Part shown: piece after piece, positions 51,412-61,190 of the stretch
How the letters are laid out: every line of letters starts with the position of its first letter
Position numbering within the stretch: position 1 is the first letter of the stretch
From: Pseudomonas putida S13.1.2
GTDB lineage: Bacteria; Pseudomonadota; Gammaproteobacteria; Pseudomonadales; Pseudomonadaceae
Reading direction: 5' to 3'
Length of the DNA stretch: 64,000 nucleotides
NCBI RefSeq assembly: GCF_000498395.2
Contig: NZ_CP010979.1
Span: 1,984,001 to 2,048,000, forward strand
Made by a program: the position numbers and the translations under genes
The notes under the pieces: generated by a model
Database searches by the model: none
The model's input: the letters and a program-made list of their open reading frames with translations, nothing else
Told to the model about the DNA's origin: nothing

Positions 51412-52203
51412 TCAAGCGCCCTGCCACTGGCGGCGCAGCTGTTCGCGTACCTGGCGCGAGGCACTGCGGTTTTCTCCCGCCAGCCGCGACGACAGGTCGG
51501 TGGAGCTACCAATATCGCGCACCGCTTCTGCCAGGCAGGCACGCACCTGGGCAATGTCGGCGGCGCTCGGTGCCTCGGCGTTATCCACTGTCAGCCGGCG
51601 CCACAGCAGGCCCAGCGAGGCGTAGCTGGCCAGGTCGTAGGCCATGGGTGGCACGTCGGCGGCCAGGGCCTCCAATTGCTCGACGCTGCGCAGGGTAATC
51701 CGCGCCGCAGCCGCCTTGCCCATGGCGTGCACCATGACCCCGGCATCGTCCAGGGCGATCAGGCGCTGGGCCTGGTAGCCGTGGGCAAGGAAGGCACCGG
51801 ACATGGCCTTGCCGACCAGCAGACCGATCACCGGGTGCCCGGCCAACCGGGCCTGGGCGTAGGCCTGCACGGCACCGGCCAATGCCTGGTGAATGCCCAA
51901 CGCCTCCTCGCGGCGGCCGTAGGCCTGACTGGGCACGTCGATAACCGCGACAATGGCCCGCTTCTGGTCGTTGCGGTCAGCCTCCACCGCCTCGCTCACC
52001 GCCTTGGCCAGGCCCCAGCCTTCCAGCAGGCCGACCTCGCCCGAGCGGGCACGGGGGAATGGGTTGTCGGCATCCGGCACCACGGCGATGAAGCGCGCCA
52101 GGCGGTTGTCCAGTTCGCCGTCGATCACCCGCAACGACGCGGGGTAACCTGGCAAGGCTTGCCCGCCGGCCAGGCCCGGCAGCCAGTTCAAGGCACGGTT
52201 CAT
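51412..52203 (-). CDS. mdcE: Malonate decarboxylase gamma subunit
   Basis: The 263-residue crotonase/carboxyltransferase-fold subunit contains VIDVPSQAYGRREEALGIHQ and GHPVIGLLVGKAMSGAFLAHG. With MdcD it decarboxylates malonyl-S-ACP. The start overlaps the mdcD stop by 4 bases. Confidence 0.92.
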   Translation of the reverse strand: MNRALNWLPGLAGGQALPGYPASLRVIDGELDNRLARFIAVVPDADNPFPRARSGEVGLLEGWGLAKAVSEAVEADRNDQKRAIVAVIDVPSQAYGRREEALGIHQALAGAVQAYAQARLAGHPVIGLLVGKAMSGAFLAHGYQAQRLIALDDAGVMVHAMGKAAAARITLRSVEQLEALAADVPPMAYDLASYASLGLLWRRLTVDNAEAPSAADIAQVRACLAEAVRDIGSSTDLSSRLAGENRSASRQVREQLRRQWQGA

Positions 52204-53048
52204 TGGGCTTCTCCTTGGTAAAGGGCGCGCACGGCGGCGGCATCCAGTTGCGGGCAGTCTTCGCCCAGCCGGGCCAGCCGGTCGAGGAACCAGGCGTGCT
52301 GGCTGGCGCGGTCTTTGGAGGGTGTGTCGAGCAATTGCAGCAAGCGTTCGCGCAGCGCATCGATATCATCGGCCACATAGCCGTCCACCAAGCCGCTGGC
52401 ATGGCGTTGTTCGCCGCCGGTCAGGCTCCAGATGAAGGGACGGTCCTTGGCGTCGTATTCGTCGATGCCGGCCTCCTGTTCGATCACCTGCGGGCCGTTC
52501 AGGCCCAGGCGTGCTTCGCGGGTAACCAGCAGGTGGCTGCACAGGCCCGCAGCAATGGACATGCCGCCAAAGCAGCCCACCGAACCTGCGATCAGGCCGA
52601 TCACCGGCTGCAAGGCCCGCAGCTCGACAATGGCCGCCTGGATTTCGGCAATCGCCGCCAGGCCCAGGTTGGCTTCCTGCAGGCGCACACCACCGGTTTC
52701 CAGCAGCAACACGGCGCAAGTGGGGATGCCATTGCGGTTATCTTCGATGGCCAGTTCCAGCGCGCCTGCAATCTTGGCACCGCCCACCTCGCCCATGCTG
52801 CCACCCTGGAACCCACCTTCGATGGCCGCGACCACAGCATGGCGCCCATTCAGCCGGCCCTTGGCGATAACCACACCGTCATCGGCCTGAGGCACGATGC
52901 CCTGGCGTGGCAGCCAAGGCGACATCAGCCGGTCGAACGGGCCCAGCAACTCCCGGAAGCTACCAGGGTCGAGCACGGCACGCGCCCGCTGCCGGGCGCC
53001 CAGTTCGACAAAGCTGCGGCTGCGCAGCAAGCGTTCGGTGTCAGTCAT
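52200..53048 (-). CDS. mdcD: Malonate decarboxylase beta subunit
   Basis: The 282-residue carboxyltransferase-type subunit shows SFVELGARQRARAVLDPGSF, the oxyanion-type glycine segments GGFQGGSMGEVGGAKIAGAL and GSVGCFGGMSIAAGL. It pairs with MdcE. It overlaps mdcC by 8 bases. Confidence 0.92.
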   Translation of the reverse strand: MTDTERLLRSRSFVELGARQRARAVLDPGSFRELLGPFDRLMSPWLPRQGIVPQADDGVVIAKGRLNGRHAVVAAIEGGFQGGSMGEVGGAKIAGALELAIEDNRNGIPTCAVLLLETGGVRLQEANLGLAAIAEIQAAIVELRALQPVIGLIAGSVGCFGGMSIAAGLCSHLLVTREARLGLNGPQVIEQEAGIDEYDAKDRPFIWSLTGGEQRHASGLVDGYVADDIDALRERLLQLLDTPSKDRASQHAWFLDRLARLGEDCPQLDAAAVRALYQGEAQ

Positions 53049-53340
53049 GGGCAATCTCCTCGAAGCCTTGCTCAAGGCGCAGGCGCACCACGCCCGGGGT
53101 GGCGCCAAAGTCATGGATGTCGATGTTCACGGCCGGCCACGCACGGCCCTCGAACAGGCGCTGGAACAGCTGCGCCCAGCGGGCGCCACTGCCGTTGACC
53201 GAGGTCACCACCTGGATGTGCAGGCTGCCGGCAGTGCCAGGCTCGATCAGCACTTCGAGGTCGCCGGAGCTGACGCAACCCACCAGCGTGCGGCCGCGGC
53301 CCGGTTCGGCGGCGGGGAATTGAAAATTCAGGGTTTCCAT
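53041..53340 (-). CDS. mdcC: Malonate decarboxylase acyl carrier protein (delta subunit)
   Basis: The 99-residue carrier has the serine attachment region near 24-25 (LVGCVSSGDLEVLIEP), as in other MdcC and CitD proteins. It shuttles malonyl and acetyl groups between MdcA and MdcD-MdcE. It starts 1 base after mdcB. Confidence 0.92.
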   Translation of the reverse strand: METLNFQFPAAEPGRGRTLVGCVSSGDLEVLIEPGTAGSLHIQVVTSVNGSGARWAQLFQRLFEGRAWPAVNIDIHDFGATPGVVRLRLEQGFEEIAHD

Positions 53341-53341
53341 G

Positions 53342-54241
53342 TCACAGGCTCCCGGCTTTGTCGAGGAACAGGCAGGCGGCCAGCAAGTCGGCGGCGCCGC
53401 CCGGTGAGGCGTTCAGGTGCAGCAGTTGCCGGTCCAGCTGGCGCAGTTGCCGGCGCCCCGCCAGTGTGGCGCTGCCGCCTTCGGCAAGTACGGCGTGGGC
53501 ACCTTGCTGGACGGCAGCCAGCCCGGCCGGGCCGCTGCGCCAGAGCACGCAGGTGTCGCTGAGCACGCTCATGATCGCCAGTAACGCGTCGAGCCGGGCG
53601 TGCTGCTCGCTGGCACCGGCGGCGCGGCTGCGCTGCAGTTGTGGCAGGCCGTGGCCGATGACGGCGGGGAAGCCTTGCTGTGCCTGTTCGCGGGCGCCGC
53701 CGGTGCCGTAGCGGTGGCGGACCTGCAAGCCGTGGCTGTTCTGGTGCGGCATGGCCGGGTCGTCGAACAGCGCGATGCGCCCGGCGCGCACGGCCAGGGT
53801 AGTGGCGTCGACCTGAGGGGCAAGGGCCTTGGATGCAACCAGCAAGCCCAATGCCCAGATCGCGCCGCGGTGGGTGTTTACCCCGTGGGTGGCGGCAAGC
53901 ATCGCGGCCTCGCCTTCACGGCCGAGCTGGCCCAGTGCGGCGCGCAGGGGTTGGCCAACCTGGCCGATGGACTGGGCGGCTTCAGCCATATTGCGCAGGC
54001 ATGGCCACAGGGCCAGGGCCGATGCGTGCATCAAGGTCAGGGTCATGTCCTTGTGGGCGCCGTTGCTGCGGCGGTCGACCAGCCCGGGTTTGGGGGACAG
54101 GTCGGCTTCGTCGATCAGGGCTTCAACGGCCAGGTCGGCGAGGTGGTCGGCCAGAGGAATTTCGGTTGCCTGGGCTGGCCTCTTCGCGGGTGAACCCGCT
54201 CCCACAGGAACCTGGGTGAGTTCGAGAAAGAGCGCTTTCAT
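53342..54241 (-). CDS. mdcB: Triphosphoribosyl-dephospho-CoA synthase with REP-encoded N-terminal segment
   Basis: The 299-residue CitG-family enzyme makes the prosthetic-group precursor. Family motifs are [40 protein letters not shown] and [10 protein letters not shown]. The ATG at 54241 overlaps the mdcA stop (TGATG). Residues 12-22 ([11 protein letters not shown]) are read from a REP palindrome. No start codon lies between that REP and the conserved domain, so the segment is translated. Confidence 0.91.
   Translation of the reverse strand: MKALFLELTQVPVGAGSPAKRPAQATEIPLADHLADLAVEALIDEADLSPKPGLVDRRSNGAHKDMTLTLMHASALALWPCLRNMAEAAQSIGQVGQPLRAALGQLGREGEAAMLAATHGVNTHRGAIWALGLLVASKALAPQVDATTLAVRAGRIALFDDPAMPHQNSHGLQVRHRYGTGGAREQAQQGFPAVIGHGLPQLQRSRAAGASEQHARLDALLAIMSVLSDTCVLWRSGPAGLAAVQQGAHAVLAEGGSATLAGRRQLRQLDRQLLHLNASPGGAADLLAACLFLDKAGSL
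54176..54208. repeat. REP palindrome inside the 5' end of mdcB
   Basis: TGGCCTCTTCGCGGGTGAAC followed by CCGCTCCCACAGG is a standard REP arm lying within the mdcB reading frame. Confidence 0.87.
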
Positions 54242-55902
54242 CACCAGCTCCTGAACCGTGCAGGCGGGTTATAGAGGCCGCCGGACCACTCGACCAGGTC
54301 GGCAATGCTGCGTGCGGCCAGCAGCTCGCGGCTGGCGTCGGTGCGGCGGATGCCAAGGTCTTCGGGCAAGGCGATCAGGCCTTGCTGGCGCATGCGCAGG
54401 GTGTCTTTGGGGTCGTGACGCAGGCCAATGGCGGTAACCCCGGCCACGGCGGCGATCATCTGCTGGCGTTCTTCCAGGCTGCGGGCCTTGTACAGGTAGG
54501 CAATGCCCTCCTCGGTCAGCAGGTGGGTGACGTCGTCGCCGTAGATCATCACCGGCGCCAGCGGCATCCCGGCCTTCCTGGCCACTTCCACGGCATCGAG
54601 GGTTTCCACGAAGGTGGGCTTGCCGCCTTCCTGGTAGGTCTCGACCATTTGCACCACCAGCTTGCGGCCGCGCTCCAGCAGGGTTTCTGGCACGGTCATG
54701 TCGAGCCACGCCGGGGTCGCGTGGCGCCGGCCACGCGGGTCGTGGCCCATGTTCGGCGCCCCGCCAAAGCCGGCCAGGCGGCCGCGGGTCACGGTCGAGG
54801 AATGGCCATCACCATCCACTTGCAAGGTGGCGCCAATGAACAGGTCGACCGCGTATTGCCCCGCCAGCTGGCACATCATGCGGTTGGATCGCAGCGAGCC
54901 ATCGCGGCCGGTGAAGAACACATCCGGGCGCTGGGCGATGTAATCCTCCATGCCCAGCTCGGTGCCGAAGCAGTGCACGCTTTGCACCCAGCCGGTCTCG
55001 ATGGCCGGGATCAGGGTCGGGTGCGGGTTGAGCGTCCAGTTGCGGCAGATCTTGCCCTTCAGGCCCAGAGACTCGCCGTAGGTGGGCAAGATCAGCTCGA
55101 TGGCGGCGGTATTGAAGCCGATGCCATGGTTCAGCGACTGCACCTGGTGTTTTTCGTAGATGCCGCGAATGGCCATCATCGCCATCAGCACATGCACCGG
55201 CTTGATGTGGCGCGGGTCGCGGGTGAACAGCGGTTCTATATAGAAGGGCTGGTCGGCGACCACCACGAAATCGACCCAGGACGCCGGGATATCGACCCGT
55301 GGCAGGTCATCCACGCGGTCCACCAGCTGGTTCACCTGGGCGATGACGATACCGTCGCTGAACGCGGCCGGCTCCACCAGTGCCGGGGTGTCTTCGGTGC
55401 TGGGGCCGGTGTACAGGTTACCGTCACGGTCGGCCATGAAGCCGGCCACCAGGGTGACGTTGGGGATCAGGTCGACCAGCAGCCGCGAGTACAGCTCGAT
55501 ATAGGTGTGGATGGCACCGACTTCGAGCAGGCCATCTTCCAGCAACTGGCCGATGCGCAGGCTTTGCGGGCCGGCGAAGGAAAAGTCGAGCTTGCGGGCG
55601 ATGCCGCGCTCGAACAGGTCAAGGTGCTCGGCTCGGCTGACGCTGGGCATGATCATGTGCAGGTCGTGCAGGCGCCCGGGGTCGACCTTGGCCAGCGAGC
55701 GCGAAAGGAAGTCGGCCTGCTTCTGGTTGTTGCCTTCCAGCACCACCCGGTCGCCCGGGGCCAGCAGCAGTTCGAGGGCTTCGACGATACGCTCGGTGGG
55801 CAGCACCACGCCGTCGGCGAGGTGACGGACCCGATCGAGGCGGCGCTGCTTTTCGGCGCGCCGCCGCGACCATTGCGGCGGTGGATTCTGAGTTATTGTC
55901 AT
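54241..55902 (-). CDS. mdcA: Malonate decarboxylase alpha subunit (acetyl-S-ACP:malonate ACP transferase)
   Basis: The 553-residue CoA-transferase-fold subunit exchanges malonate for acetyl on MdcC. It begins [18 protein letters not shown] and contains [39 protein letters not shown] and [20 protein letters not shown]. It is the first gene of mdcABCDEGH, whose genes overlap or nearly touch throughout. No mdcR-like gene is adjacent. Confidence 0.94.
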   Translation of the reverse strand: MTITQNPPPQWSRRRAEKQRRLDRVRHLADGVVLPTERIVEALELLLAPGDRVVLEGNNQKQADFLSRSLAKVDPGRLHDLHMIMPSVSRAEHLDLFERGIARKLDFSFAGPQSLRIGQLLEDGLLEVGAIHTYIELYSRLLVDLIPNVTLVAGFMADRDGNLYTGPSTEDTPALVEPAAFSDGIVIAQVNQLVDRVDDLPRVDIPASWVDFVVVADQPFYIEPLFTRDPRHIKPVHVLMAMMAIRGIYEKHQVQSLNHGIGFNTAAIELILPTYGESLGLKGKICRNWTLNPHPTLIPAIETGWVQSVHCFGTELGMEDYIAQRPDVFFTGRDGSLRSNRMMCQLAGQYAVDLFIGATLQVDGDGHSSTVTRGRLAGFGGAPNMGHDPRGRRHATPAWLDMTVPETLLERGRKLVVQMVETYQEGGKPTFVETLDAVEVARKAGMPLAPVMIYGDDVTHLLTEEGIAYLYKARSLEERQQMIAAVAGVTAIGLRHDPKDTLRMRQQGLIALPEDLGIRRTDASRELLAARSIADLVEWSGGLYNPPARFRSW

Positions 55903-55979
55903 GGTGACTCCACAGGTTCGCTGTCGTGGAGGTCACCTTAGGGCTGTGCTGCCTGGCGGATCAATCAAGCTACCGGCGT

Positions 55980-56004
55980 ATTCGTTACGCTCAGGTTAAC
56001 GAAT
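55980..56004. promoter_or_regulatory. Operator-like palindrome between mdcA and the enoyl-CoA hydratase gene
   Basis: ATTCGTTA and TAACGAAT form a perfect 8-base inverted repeat with a 9-base spacer, 78 bases before mdcA. The dyad fits a LysR-type site (T-N11-A form). It is the only clear signal in the 255-base divergent region 55903-56157. Confidence 0.6.
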
Positions 56005-56157
56005 TGCCCCGCCAAGTGACTGGCCCCCGGCAAAAATGCACGATGCCCCTGCATAATTGTCGATTGTGCAAGGCAAATTCGCATGACAGGATCCTGCGAT
56101 CCTCCAGCGAATTCCAGACTTCACTTGGAAAATCAATAACAAAGCAGGGAGAACGCA

Positions 56158-57228
56158 ATGACTGCGCAAGCTAATACCTCGGCAACCGATCATGTACTGG
56201 CCGAGGTCCGCAACCAGGTTGGCCACCTGACCCTGAACCGCCCCGCCGGCCTCAATGCCCTGACCCTGGACATGGTTCGTAGCCTGCGCCAGCACCTCGA
56301 CCAGTGGGCTGAGGACCCACAGGTGCGCGCCGTGGTGCTACGCGGCGAAGGCCCCAAAGGCTTCTGTGCGGGGGGCGATATCCGATCACTGCACGACAGT
56401 TTCAAAGCGGGCGACACGCTGCATGAAACCTTCTTCGTCGAGGAATACGCCCTCGACCTGCTCATCCACCGCTACCGCAAACCGGTACTCGTACTGATGG
56501 ACGGTTTCACCCTCGGCGGCGGCATGGGCCTGGCCCAAGGCTGTGATCTGCGCGTGGTCACCGAGCGCAGCCGCCTGGGCATGCCCGAAGTCGGTATCGG
56601 CTACTTCCCCGATGTGGGCGGTAGCTACTTCCTGTCACGTATCCCCGGCGAACTGGGCATCTACCTGGGCGTCAGCGGCACCCAGATCCAGGCGGCCGAC
56701 GCCCTGTACTGCGGCCTGGCCGACTGGTACCTGGCCAGTGACCAACTCGCCGCCCTTGACCAGGGCCTGAACCAGCTGAACTTTGGCGACAACCCGCTCA
56801 AGGACCTGCAGAACCTGCTGGCCACGCTCGGTACCCAGGCGCTGGAAGATGCACCACTGGAAAAACTGCGCCCGGTCATCGACCACTTCTTCGCCCTGCC
56901 CAACCTGCAAGCCATTGTCGAGCAATTGCGTGCGGTCAGTATCGGTGACAGCCATGCCTGGGCCGTGGCCGTCGCCGACCAGCTGGAAAGCCGCTCACCG
57001 CTGGCCATGGCGGTTACCCTGGAGATGTTGCGCCGCGGTCGCCAGCTGGGGCTGGAAGACTGCTTTGCCATGGAGCTGCACCTGGACCGCCAGTGGTTCC
57101 AGCACGGCGACATCATCGAAGGTGTACGCGCCCTGATCATCGACAAGGACAAACAGCCTCGCTGGAACCCGCCGACCCTGGCCGCGCTGCAACAGCAGCG
57201 GGTTGACCAATTCTTCGAAGGCCTGTGA
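56158..57228 (+). CDS. Enoyl-CoA hydratase/3-hydroxyisobutyryl-CoA hydrolase family protein
   Basis: The 356-residue crotonase-fold protein has the oxyanion-hole segments [13 protein letters not shown] and [38 protein letters not shown] and the longer C-terminus are typical of HIBCH-like hydrolases rather than plain hydratases (about 260 residues). A GGGAGAA site precedes the ATG. Together with the next gene it may serve valine or other branched-chain acyl-CoA breakdown; the exact substrate is not readable. Confidence 0.87.
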   Translation: MTAQANTSATDHVLAEVRNQVGHLTLNRPAGLNALTLDMVRSLRQHLDQWAEDPQVRAVVLRGEGPKGFCAGGDIRSLHDSFKAGDTLHETFFVEEYALDLLIHRYRKPVLVLMDGFTLGGGMGLAQGCDLRVVTERSRLGMPEVGIGYFPDVGGSYFLSRIPGELGIYLGVSGTQIQAADALYCGLADWYLASDQLAALDQGLNQLNFGDNPLKDLQNLLATLGTQALEDAPLEKLRPVIDHFFALPNLQAIVEQLRAVSIGDSHAWAVAVADQLESRSPLAMAVTLEMLRRGRQLGLEDCFAMELHLDRQWFQHGDIIEGVRALIIDKDKQPRWNPPTLAALQQQRVDQFFEGL

Positions 57229-57244
57229 GCCCGGGAGTACACAG

Positions 57245-58396
57245 ATGCAAGACCTTGAACTGAGCGAAGAGCAGATCATGATCCGCGACATGGCCCGGGA
57301 CTTTGCCCGTGGCGAGATCGCCCCGCACGCCCAGGCCTGGGAAAAGGCCGGCTGGATCGATGACGGCGTGGTGCGCAAGATGGGCGAACTGGGCCTGCTG
57401 GGCATGGTGGTACCTGAGGACTTCGGCGGCAGCTACACCGACTACGTCGCCTACGCCCTGGCCGTGGAAGAAATCGCTGCGGGCTGCGGCGCCACCGGGG
57501 CGATGATGAGCATTCACAACTCGGTAGGTTGCGGCCCGCTGCTGGCCTACGGTACTGCCGAGCAACAACAGCAATGGCTACCGCGCCTGGCCAGCGGTGA
57601 GGTGATCGGCTGTTTTTGCCTGACCGAGCCGCAGGCCGGCTCCGAGGCGCACAACCTGCGCACCCGCGCCGAGCTGGTCAACGGCGAGTGGGTAATCAAT
57701 GGCGCCAAGCAGTTCGTCAGCAATGCCCGCCGCGCCGGCCTGGCCATCGTCTTCGCGGTGACCGACCCGGAGCTGGGCAAGAAGGGCCTCTCGGCGTTTC
57801 TGGTGCCCACCGACAACCCGGGTTTCAAGGTCGACCGCAGCGAGCACAAGATGGGCATCCGCGCCTCCGACACCTGCGCGGTCACCTTCGACAATTGCCG
57901 CATCCCCGCTGCCAACATCCTTGGCGAGCGTGGCAAGGGCCTGGCCATCGCCCTTTCGAACCTTGAAGGCGGCCGTATCGGTATCGCCGCCCAGGCGTTG
58001 GGCATTGCCCGCGCCGCGTTCGAGGCGGCGCTGGTCTACTCGCGCGACAGGGTGCAATTTGGCAAACCGATCAACGAGCACCAGAGCATCGCCAACCTGC
58101 TGGCCGACATGCAGGTACAGGTGAACGCCGCACGTTTGCTGATCCTGCATGCCGCCCGCCTGCGCAGCGCCGGCAAGCCGTGCCTGTCGGAGGCCTCGCA
58201 GGCCAAGCTGTTCGCTTCGGAAATGGCCGAGCGCGTGTGCTCGATGGCGATCCAGGTGCATGGCGGGTATGGCTACCTGGAAGATTACCCGGTGGAGCGC
58301 TATTACCGGGATGCGCGGATTACCCAGATCTATGAAGGGTCGAGCGAAATCCAGCGCATGCTGATTGCACGCGAGCTGAAGCACTATCCCCTTTAA
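57245..58396 (+). CDS. Acyl-CoA dehydrogenase
   Basis: The 383-residue FAD enzyme has [17 protein letters not shown], the FAD- and substrate-binding stretch [14 protein letters not shown], and the C-terminal [15 protein letters not shown] with the catalytic Glu. It oxidises an acyl-CoA to the 2-enoyl-CoA and passes electrons to ETF. The ATG at 57245 has GGGAG at -14; it follows the hydratase gene after 16 bases. An isobutyryl-CoA or short branched-chain substrate is plausible from the neighbour. Confidence 0.92.
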   Translation: MQDLELSEEQIMIRDMARDFARGEIAPHAQAWEKAGWIDDGVVRKMGELGLLGMVVPEDFGGSYTDYVAYALAVEEIAAGCGATGAMMSIHNSVGCGPLLAYGTAEQQQQWLPRLASGEVIGCFCLTEPQAGSEAHNLRTRAELVNGEWVINGAKQFVSNARRAGLAIVFAVTDPELGKKGLSAFLVPTDNPGFKVDRSEHKMGIRASDTCAVTFDNCRIPAANILGERGKGLAIALSNLEGGRIGIAAQALGIARAAFEAALVYSRDRVQFGKPINEHQSIANLLADMQVQVNAARLLILHAARLRSAGKPCLSEASQAKLFASEMAERVCSMAIQVHGGYGYLEDYPVERYYRDARITQIYEGSSEIQRMLIARELKHYPL

Positions 58397-58410
58397 AGCG
58401 TCGTGCAATA

Positions 58411-58531
58411 CCTGTAGGAGCGGCCTTGTGTCGCGAAAGGGCCGCAAAGCGGCCCCAGCAATTCTTGCATTGGCCCTGCAATCCGGGGGCTGCTATGCAG
58501 CCCTTTCGCGACACAAGGCCGCTCCTACAGG
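58411..58531. repeat. Inverted pair of the GTAGGAGCGGCCTTGTGTCGCGA repeat family
   Basis: The arms CCTGTAGGAGCGGCCTTGTG and CACAAGGCCGCTCCTACAGG carry internal GGGCCGCAAAGCGGCCCC and GGGGGCTGCTATGCAGCCC hairpins. It lies between convergent genes and is likely a bidirectional terminator. Confidence 0.9.
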
Positions 58532-58548
58532 GGCCAGCGTTAACCCAT

Positions 58549-59481
58549 CTATCGCCAGTACCGCGAATCATCAACCACCTTCGTATGCCCCTCGAACAAC
58601 GCCGGCAACTGCTCCTTGAGGTAATCGATCCACGTACGCACCTTGGCATCCAGATAATGCCGTGACGGGTACATCGCATACAGCGCGCTCTCGCGCAGGC
58701 GGTACGGTGCCAGCAGCCTGCACAAACGCCCTTGTTCGATCGCCTGGCTGGCCGTATAGAACGGTAACAGGCCAATGCCCATGCCCAATTCACTGGCCAC
58801 CAGCATGGCGTCGGCAACGTTGGTGGAGAAATTGTCACTCGGTGTGATCACGCACTGATCCACACCCTGGGGGAATACCCAGTCGCCTTCATACATGGGA
58901 TACGCCATGCGCAGGCAGCGGTGCCCATGCAGGTCCTCAGGGCGCTCAGGCACCCCATGGCGGTCCAGATAGCTGGGTGCTGCGCAGGGGATGCTGAAGA
59001 TGTTGCCAAGCGGGACGGCAATCAGCTGTGAATCCGGCAGCGCGCCGTCCACGGTAATCACCACGTCATGCCCTTCGGCCAGCGGGTCAGGGTTGCGCTG
59101 GGACAACGTCAGCTCGATCACCACTTCCGGGCACAACGCGTTGTAGCCGGCCACCAGCGGCATCAGCAGCAGCCCCAGGCCGTGCGGGCAATGCAAACGC
59201 AAATGGCCGCGAGGCGTGAGGTGCGCACCGCGGGCTTCACCCACCGCCTCTTCGGTCAGCAGCATGATCTGCCGCGCCCGCTCCAGAAACCGCTCACCCG
59301 CCTCGCTCATGCGCAGGCGCCGGGTGGTGCGGTGCAGCAGGCGGGTCTGCAGCTGGTTCTCCAGCTCGGCAACGATGCGCGAAACCTGTGCCGCGGAAAT
59401 ATCCAACGCATTGGCGGCCGCAGCGAAGCTGCCACATTCCACCACACGGGCGAAGGTACGCATGGCATGCAGCATGTCCAT
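58549..59481 (-). CDS. LysR-family transcriptional regulator
   Basis: The 310-residue regulator has an N-terminal winged helix (FARVVECGSFAAAANALDISAAQVSRIV) and a LysR substrate-binding domain. It resembles the CrgA/DsdC-like branch (RTTRRLRMSEAGERFLERA). It is divergent from the DUF2790 gene, with a palindrome in between. Whether it also acts on the acyl-CoA or malonate genes is unknown. Confidence 0.9.
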   Translation of the reverse strand: MDMLHAMRTFARVVECGSFAAAANALDISAAQVSRIVAELENQLQTRLLHRTTRRLRMSEAGERFLERARQIMLLTEEAVGEARGAHLTPRGHLRLHCPHGLGLLLMPLVAGYNALCPEVVIELTLSQRNPDPLAEGHDVVITVDGALPDSQLIAVPLGNIFSIPCAAPSYLDRHGVPERPEDLHGHRCLRMAYPMYEGDWVFPQGVDQCVITPSDNFSTNVADAMLVASELGMGIGLLPFYTASQAIEQGRLCRLLAPYRLRESALYAMYPSRHYLDAKVRTWIDYLKEQLPALFEGHTKVVDDSRYWR

Positions 59482-59557
59482 GAGGGTGTGCTCCTTGTTC
59501 AGTCTTATTCTTGCGTTACAGGCAGGAATCTATCACGGAACAGCCCATTTATTGTGG

Positions 59558-59584
59558 ATGACCAATGAATACATCATTAGTCAT
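59558..59584. promoter_or_regulatory. Near-perfect 27-base palindrome upstream of the DUF2790 gene
   Basis: ATGACCAATGA and TCATTAGTCAT flank ATACA; only one base pair is mismatched. It sits 23 bases before the DUF2790 ATG and 76 bases from the LysR start. A LysR or other dimeric regulator may bind it. Confidence 0.55.
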
Positions 59585-59607
59585 ACATTGAAGAAAAGGA
59601 GCCTGCC

Positions 59608-59868
59608 ATGAAACGTTCGATCGCTGTCCTTGCCGTTGCCGCCGCCCTTGCCTCTTTTGGTGCCCTTGCCGATGCGGGCAATGCAAAGCCTGCCAGCAAC
59701 AATTATGAGTACGGCATGCCGCTGGACGTGGCCAAGGTCATCTCCATCACCCCGGCCAGCAACGCCGCCGATTGCCAGGTTGGCACTGCGCACATGGTGT
59801 ATGTCGACCACCAGGGCCAGAAGCGCGAAATCGACTACCGCGAAATGGGCAATTGCTCGCAACAGTGA
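59608..59868 (+). CDS. DUF2790 small secreted protein
   Basis: The 86-residue protein has a signal peptide (RSIAVLAVAAALASFGALA). The DUF2790 body is YEYGMPLDVAKVISI, followed by HMVYVDHQGQKREIDYREMG and two cysteines that could pair. The family is abundant in pseudomonads and of unknown function; some members respond to copper (from memory). AAAAGGAG precedes the ATG. Confidence 0.85.
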   Translation: MKRSIAVLAVAAALASFGALADAGNAKPASNNYEYGMPLDVAKVISITPASNAADCQVGTAHMVYVDHQGQKREIDYREMGNCSQQ

Positions 59869-59869
59869 G

Positions 59870-60562
59870 TCAGGCCAGTACCTGGGTGATCCAGCCCACC
59901 TGCTGATTGAAATCGTCGATTTTCGCCTGAGGCACCGCATCGCGGGCCCGCTGGAAATTGGCCAGGGTCTGCTGCTTCTGCCGCAGCATGCGCCGCCACT
60001 TGACCACAAACGCCTCGCTTTTTTCCTGCATCAACACTGGGCCGAAGTACAGCTGTTCAGCGCTATACACCACCGTGCCCGGCTCGGCGACGATGATTTC
60101 GTAGTCGAAGCGGTTTTCCCGCAGCAGCTCTTCGCTGACGATCTGGTAACCATTGCCCGCCAGCCACTGGCGCAGTTCACGCTCACCGCCATTGGGCTGC
60201 AGTACCAGGCGCGTCACGCCGCCAAGGCACTGCTTGCCGGCCTCGAGGATCTCGCACATGGTGTCGCCGCCCATGCCGCAGATGCTGACCACCGAGATGC
60301 GGTCTTGCGGCTCCACCGCTGCCAGGCCATCGGCCAAGCGCACGGTTAACCGGTCTTGCAGGCCGTTTCTGCGCACGTTGCGCTGGGCCGAGGCAAACGG
60401 CGTCTGCGCCACCTCGCCCGCCACCCCTGCCTCGATCACACCCCGCAGCATCAACGCTACCGGCAGGTAGCCGTGGTCCGAGCCGATGTCGGCCAGGCGC
60501 GCGCCCTGCGGTACATGTGCAGCCACGCGCTCCAGGCGCCTGGACAAAGTCTGTTCGTTCAA
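59870..60562 (-). CDS. TrmK-family tRNA (adenine-N1) methyltransferase
   Basis: The 230-residue SAM-dependent methyltransferase has the motif RLADIGSDHGYLPVAL, then ISICGMGGDTMCEIL-type motif VVSICGMGGDTM and LQPNGGERELRQWL. This is the TrmK (m1A22 tRNA) family pattern. I chose TTG 60562 (LNEQTLSRRLERV) with AGGGG upstream; an ATG at 60616 is the alternative. It converges on the DUF2790 gene with a 1-base gap. Confidence 0.82.
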   Translation of the reverse strand: MNEQTLSRRLERVAAHVPQGARLADIGSDHGYLPVALMLRGVIEAGVAGEVAQTPFASAQRNVRRNGLQDRLTVRLADGLAAVEPQDRISVVSICGMGGDTMCEILEAGKQCLGGVTRLVLQPNGGERELRQWLAGNGYQIVSEELLRENRFDYEIIVAEPGTVVYSAEQLYFGPVLMQEKSEAFVVKWRRMLRQKQQTLANFQRARDAVPQAKIDDFNQQVGWITQVLA

Positions 60563-60699
60563 AGTGTGCCCCTGGCTTTGCAATGGGGCGCGATTCTGAC
60601 GGCGAACGCCGCGCATTTCAAACACCGGGGTGCCCTCGACCCGATCCGCCTGCTCGCGTAGGCTTGCCGTTTTCCTTCCGTAGCAAGGCAAAACACACC

Positions 60700-61080
60700 A
60701 TGGCACATGCAGACATCATCTACACCCCGGACCCGGACGCCGAGTCGATTTCCTCCGACGTCGCCGAATTCAACGGCGTGCTGGTCACCACCCAGATTCC
60801 GACCCACGCTGATGGCAGCCTGGAACTGGGCGGCATCGTCGAGCAAAGCGAATGCACCCTGCAGGCGCTGAAAGTGGCGCTGGAAAAGGCCGGCAGCGGC
60901 ATGGACCGCGTGCTGCACCTGACCATCTACCTGACCGACATGGCCGACCGCGCCGCGTTCAACGAGGTGTACCAGCGTTTCTTCAGCAAACCATGGCCGG
61001 TGCGTGCGGCCGTGGGCGTGGCTTCGCTGGCATTTGAAGGCATGCGCGTAGAAGTCACGGCGATGGCTGCCAAGCGCTGA
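60700..61080 (+). CDS. RidA-family (YjgF/YER057c/UK114) protein
   Basis: The 126-residue protein has the RidA core: VLVTTQIPTHADGSLELGGI, then MDRVLHLTIYLTDMADRAAF, NEVYQRFF and PVRAAVGVASLAFEGMRVEV. The arginine of the deaminase site is at PVRAAV. Classical members remove reactive enamine/imine intermediates, and a related role is likely. Confidence 0.9.
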   Translation: MAHADIIYTPDPDAESISSDVAEFNGVLVTTQIPTHADGSLELGGIVEQSECTLQALKVALEKAGSGMDRVLHLTIYLTDMADRAAFNEVYQRFFSKPWPVRAAVGVASLAFEGMRVEVTAMAAKR

Positions 61081-61090
61081 GCTACCTGCA

Positions 61091-61190
61091 AGGGCCCTAT
61101 CGCCGGCAAGCCAGCTCCCACCTCGACCGCATCGGCCTCAAGCCCTATGCAATTCCTGTGGGAGCTGGCTTGCCGGCGATAGGGCCGGTA
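61091..61190. repeat. Inverted REP pair, TATCGCCGGC variant
   Basis: The arms GGGCCCTATCGCCGGCAAGC and GCTTGCCGGCGATAGGGCC enclose a 35-base spacer. It belongs to the same variant as 14258-14366. Confidence 0.9.

Noticed and set aside
54382..55941. A 519-codon plus-strand frame opposite mdcA.
   Set aside because: mdcA is well supported by family motifs and operon overlaps; the plus frame is antisense.
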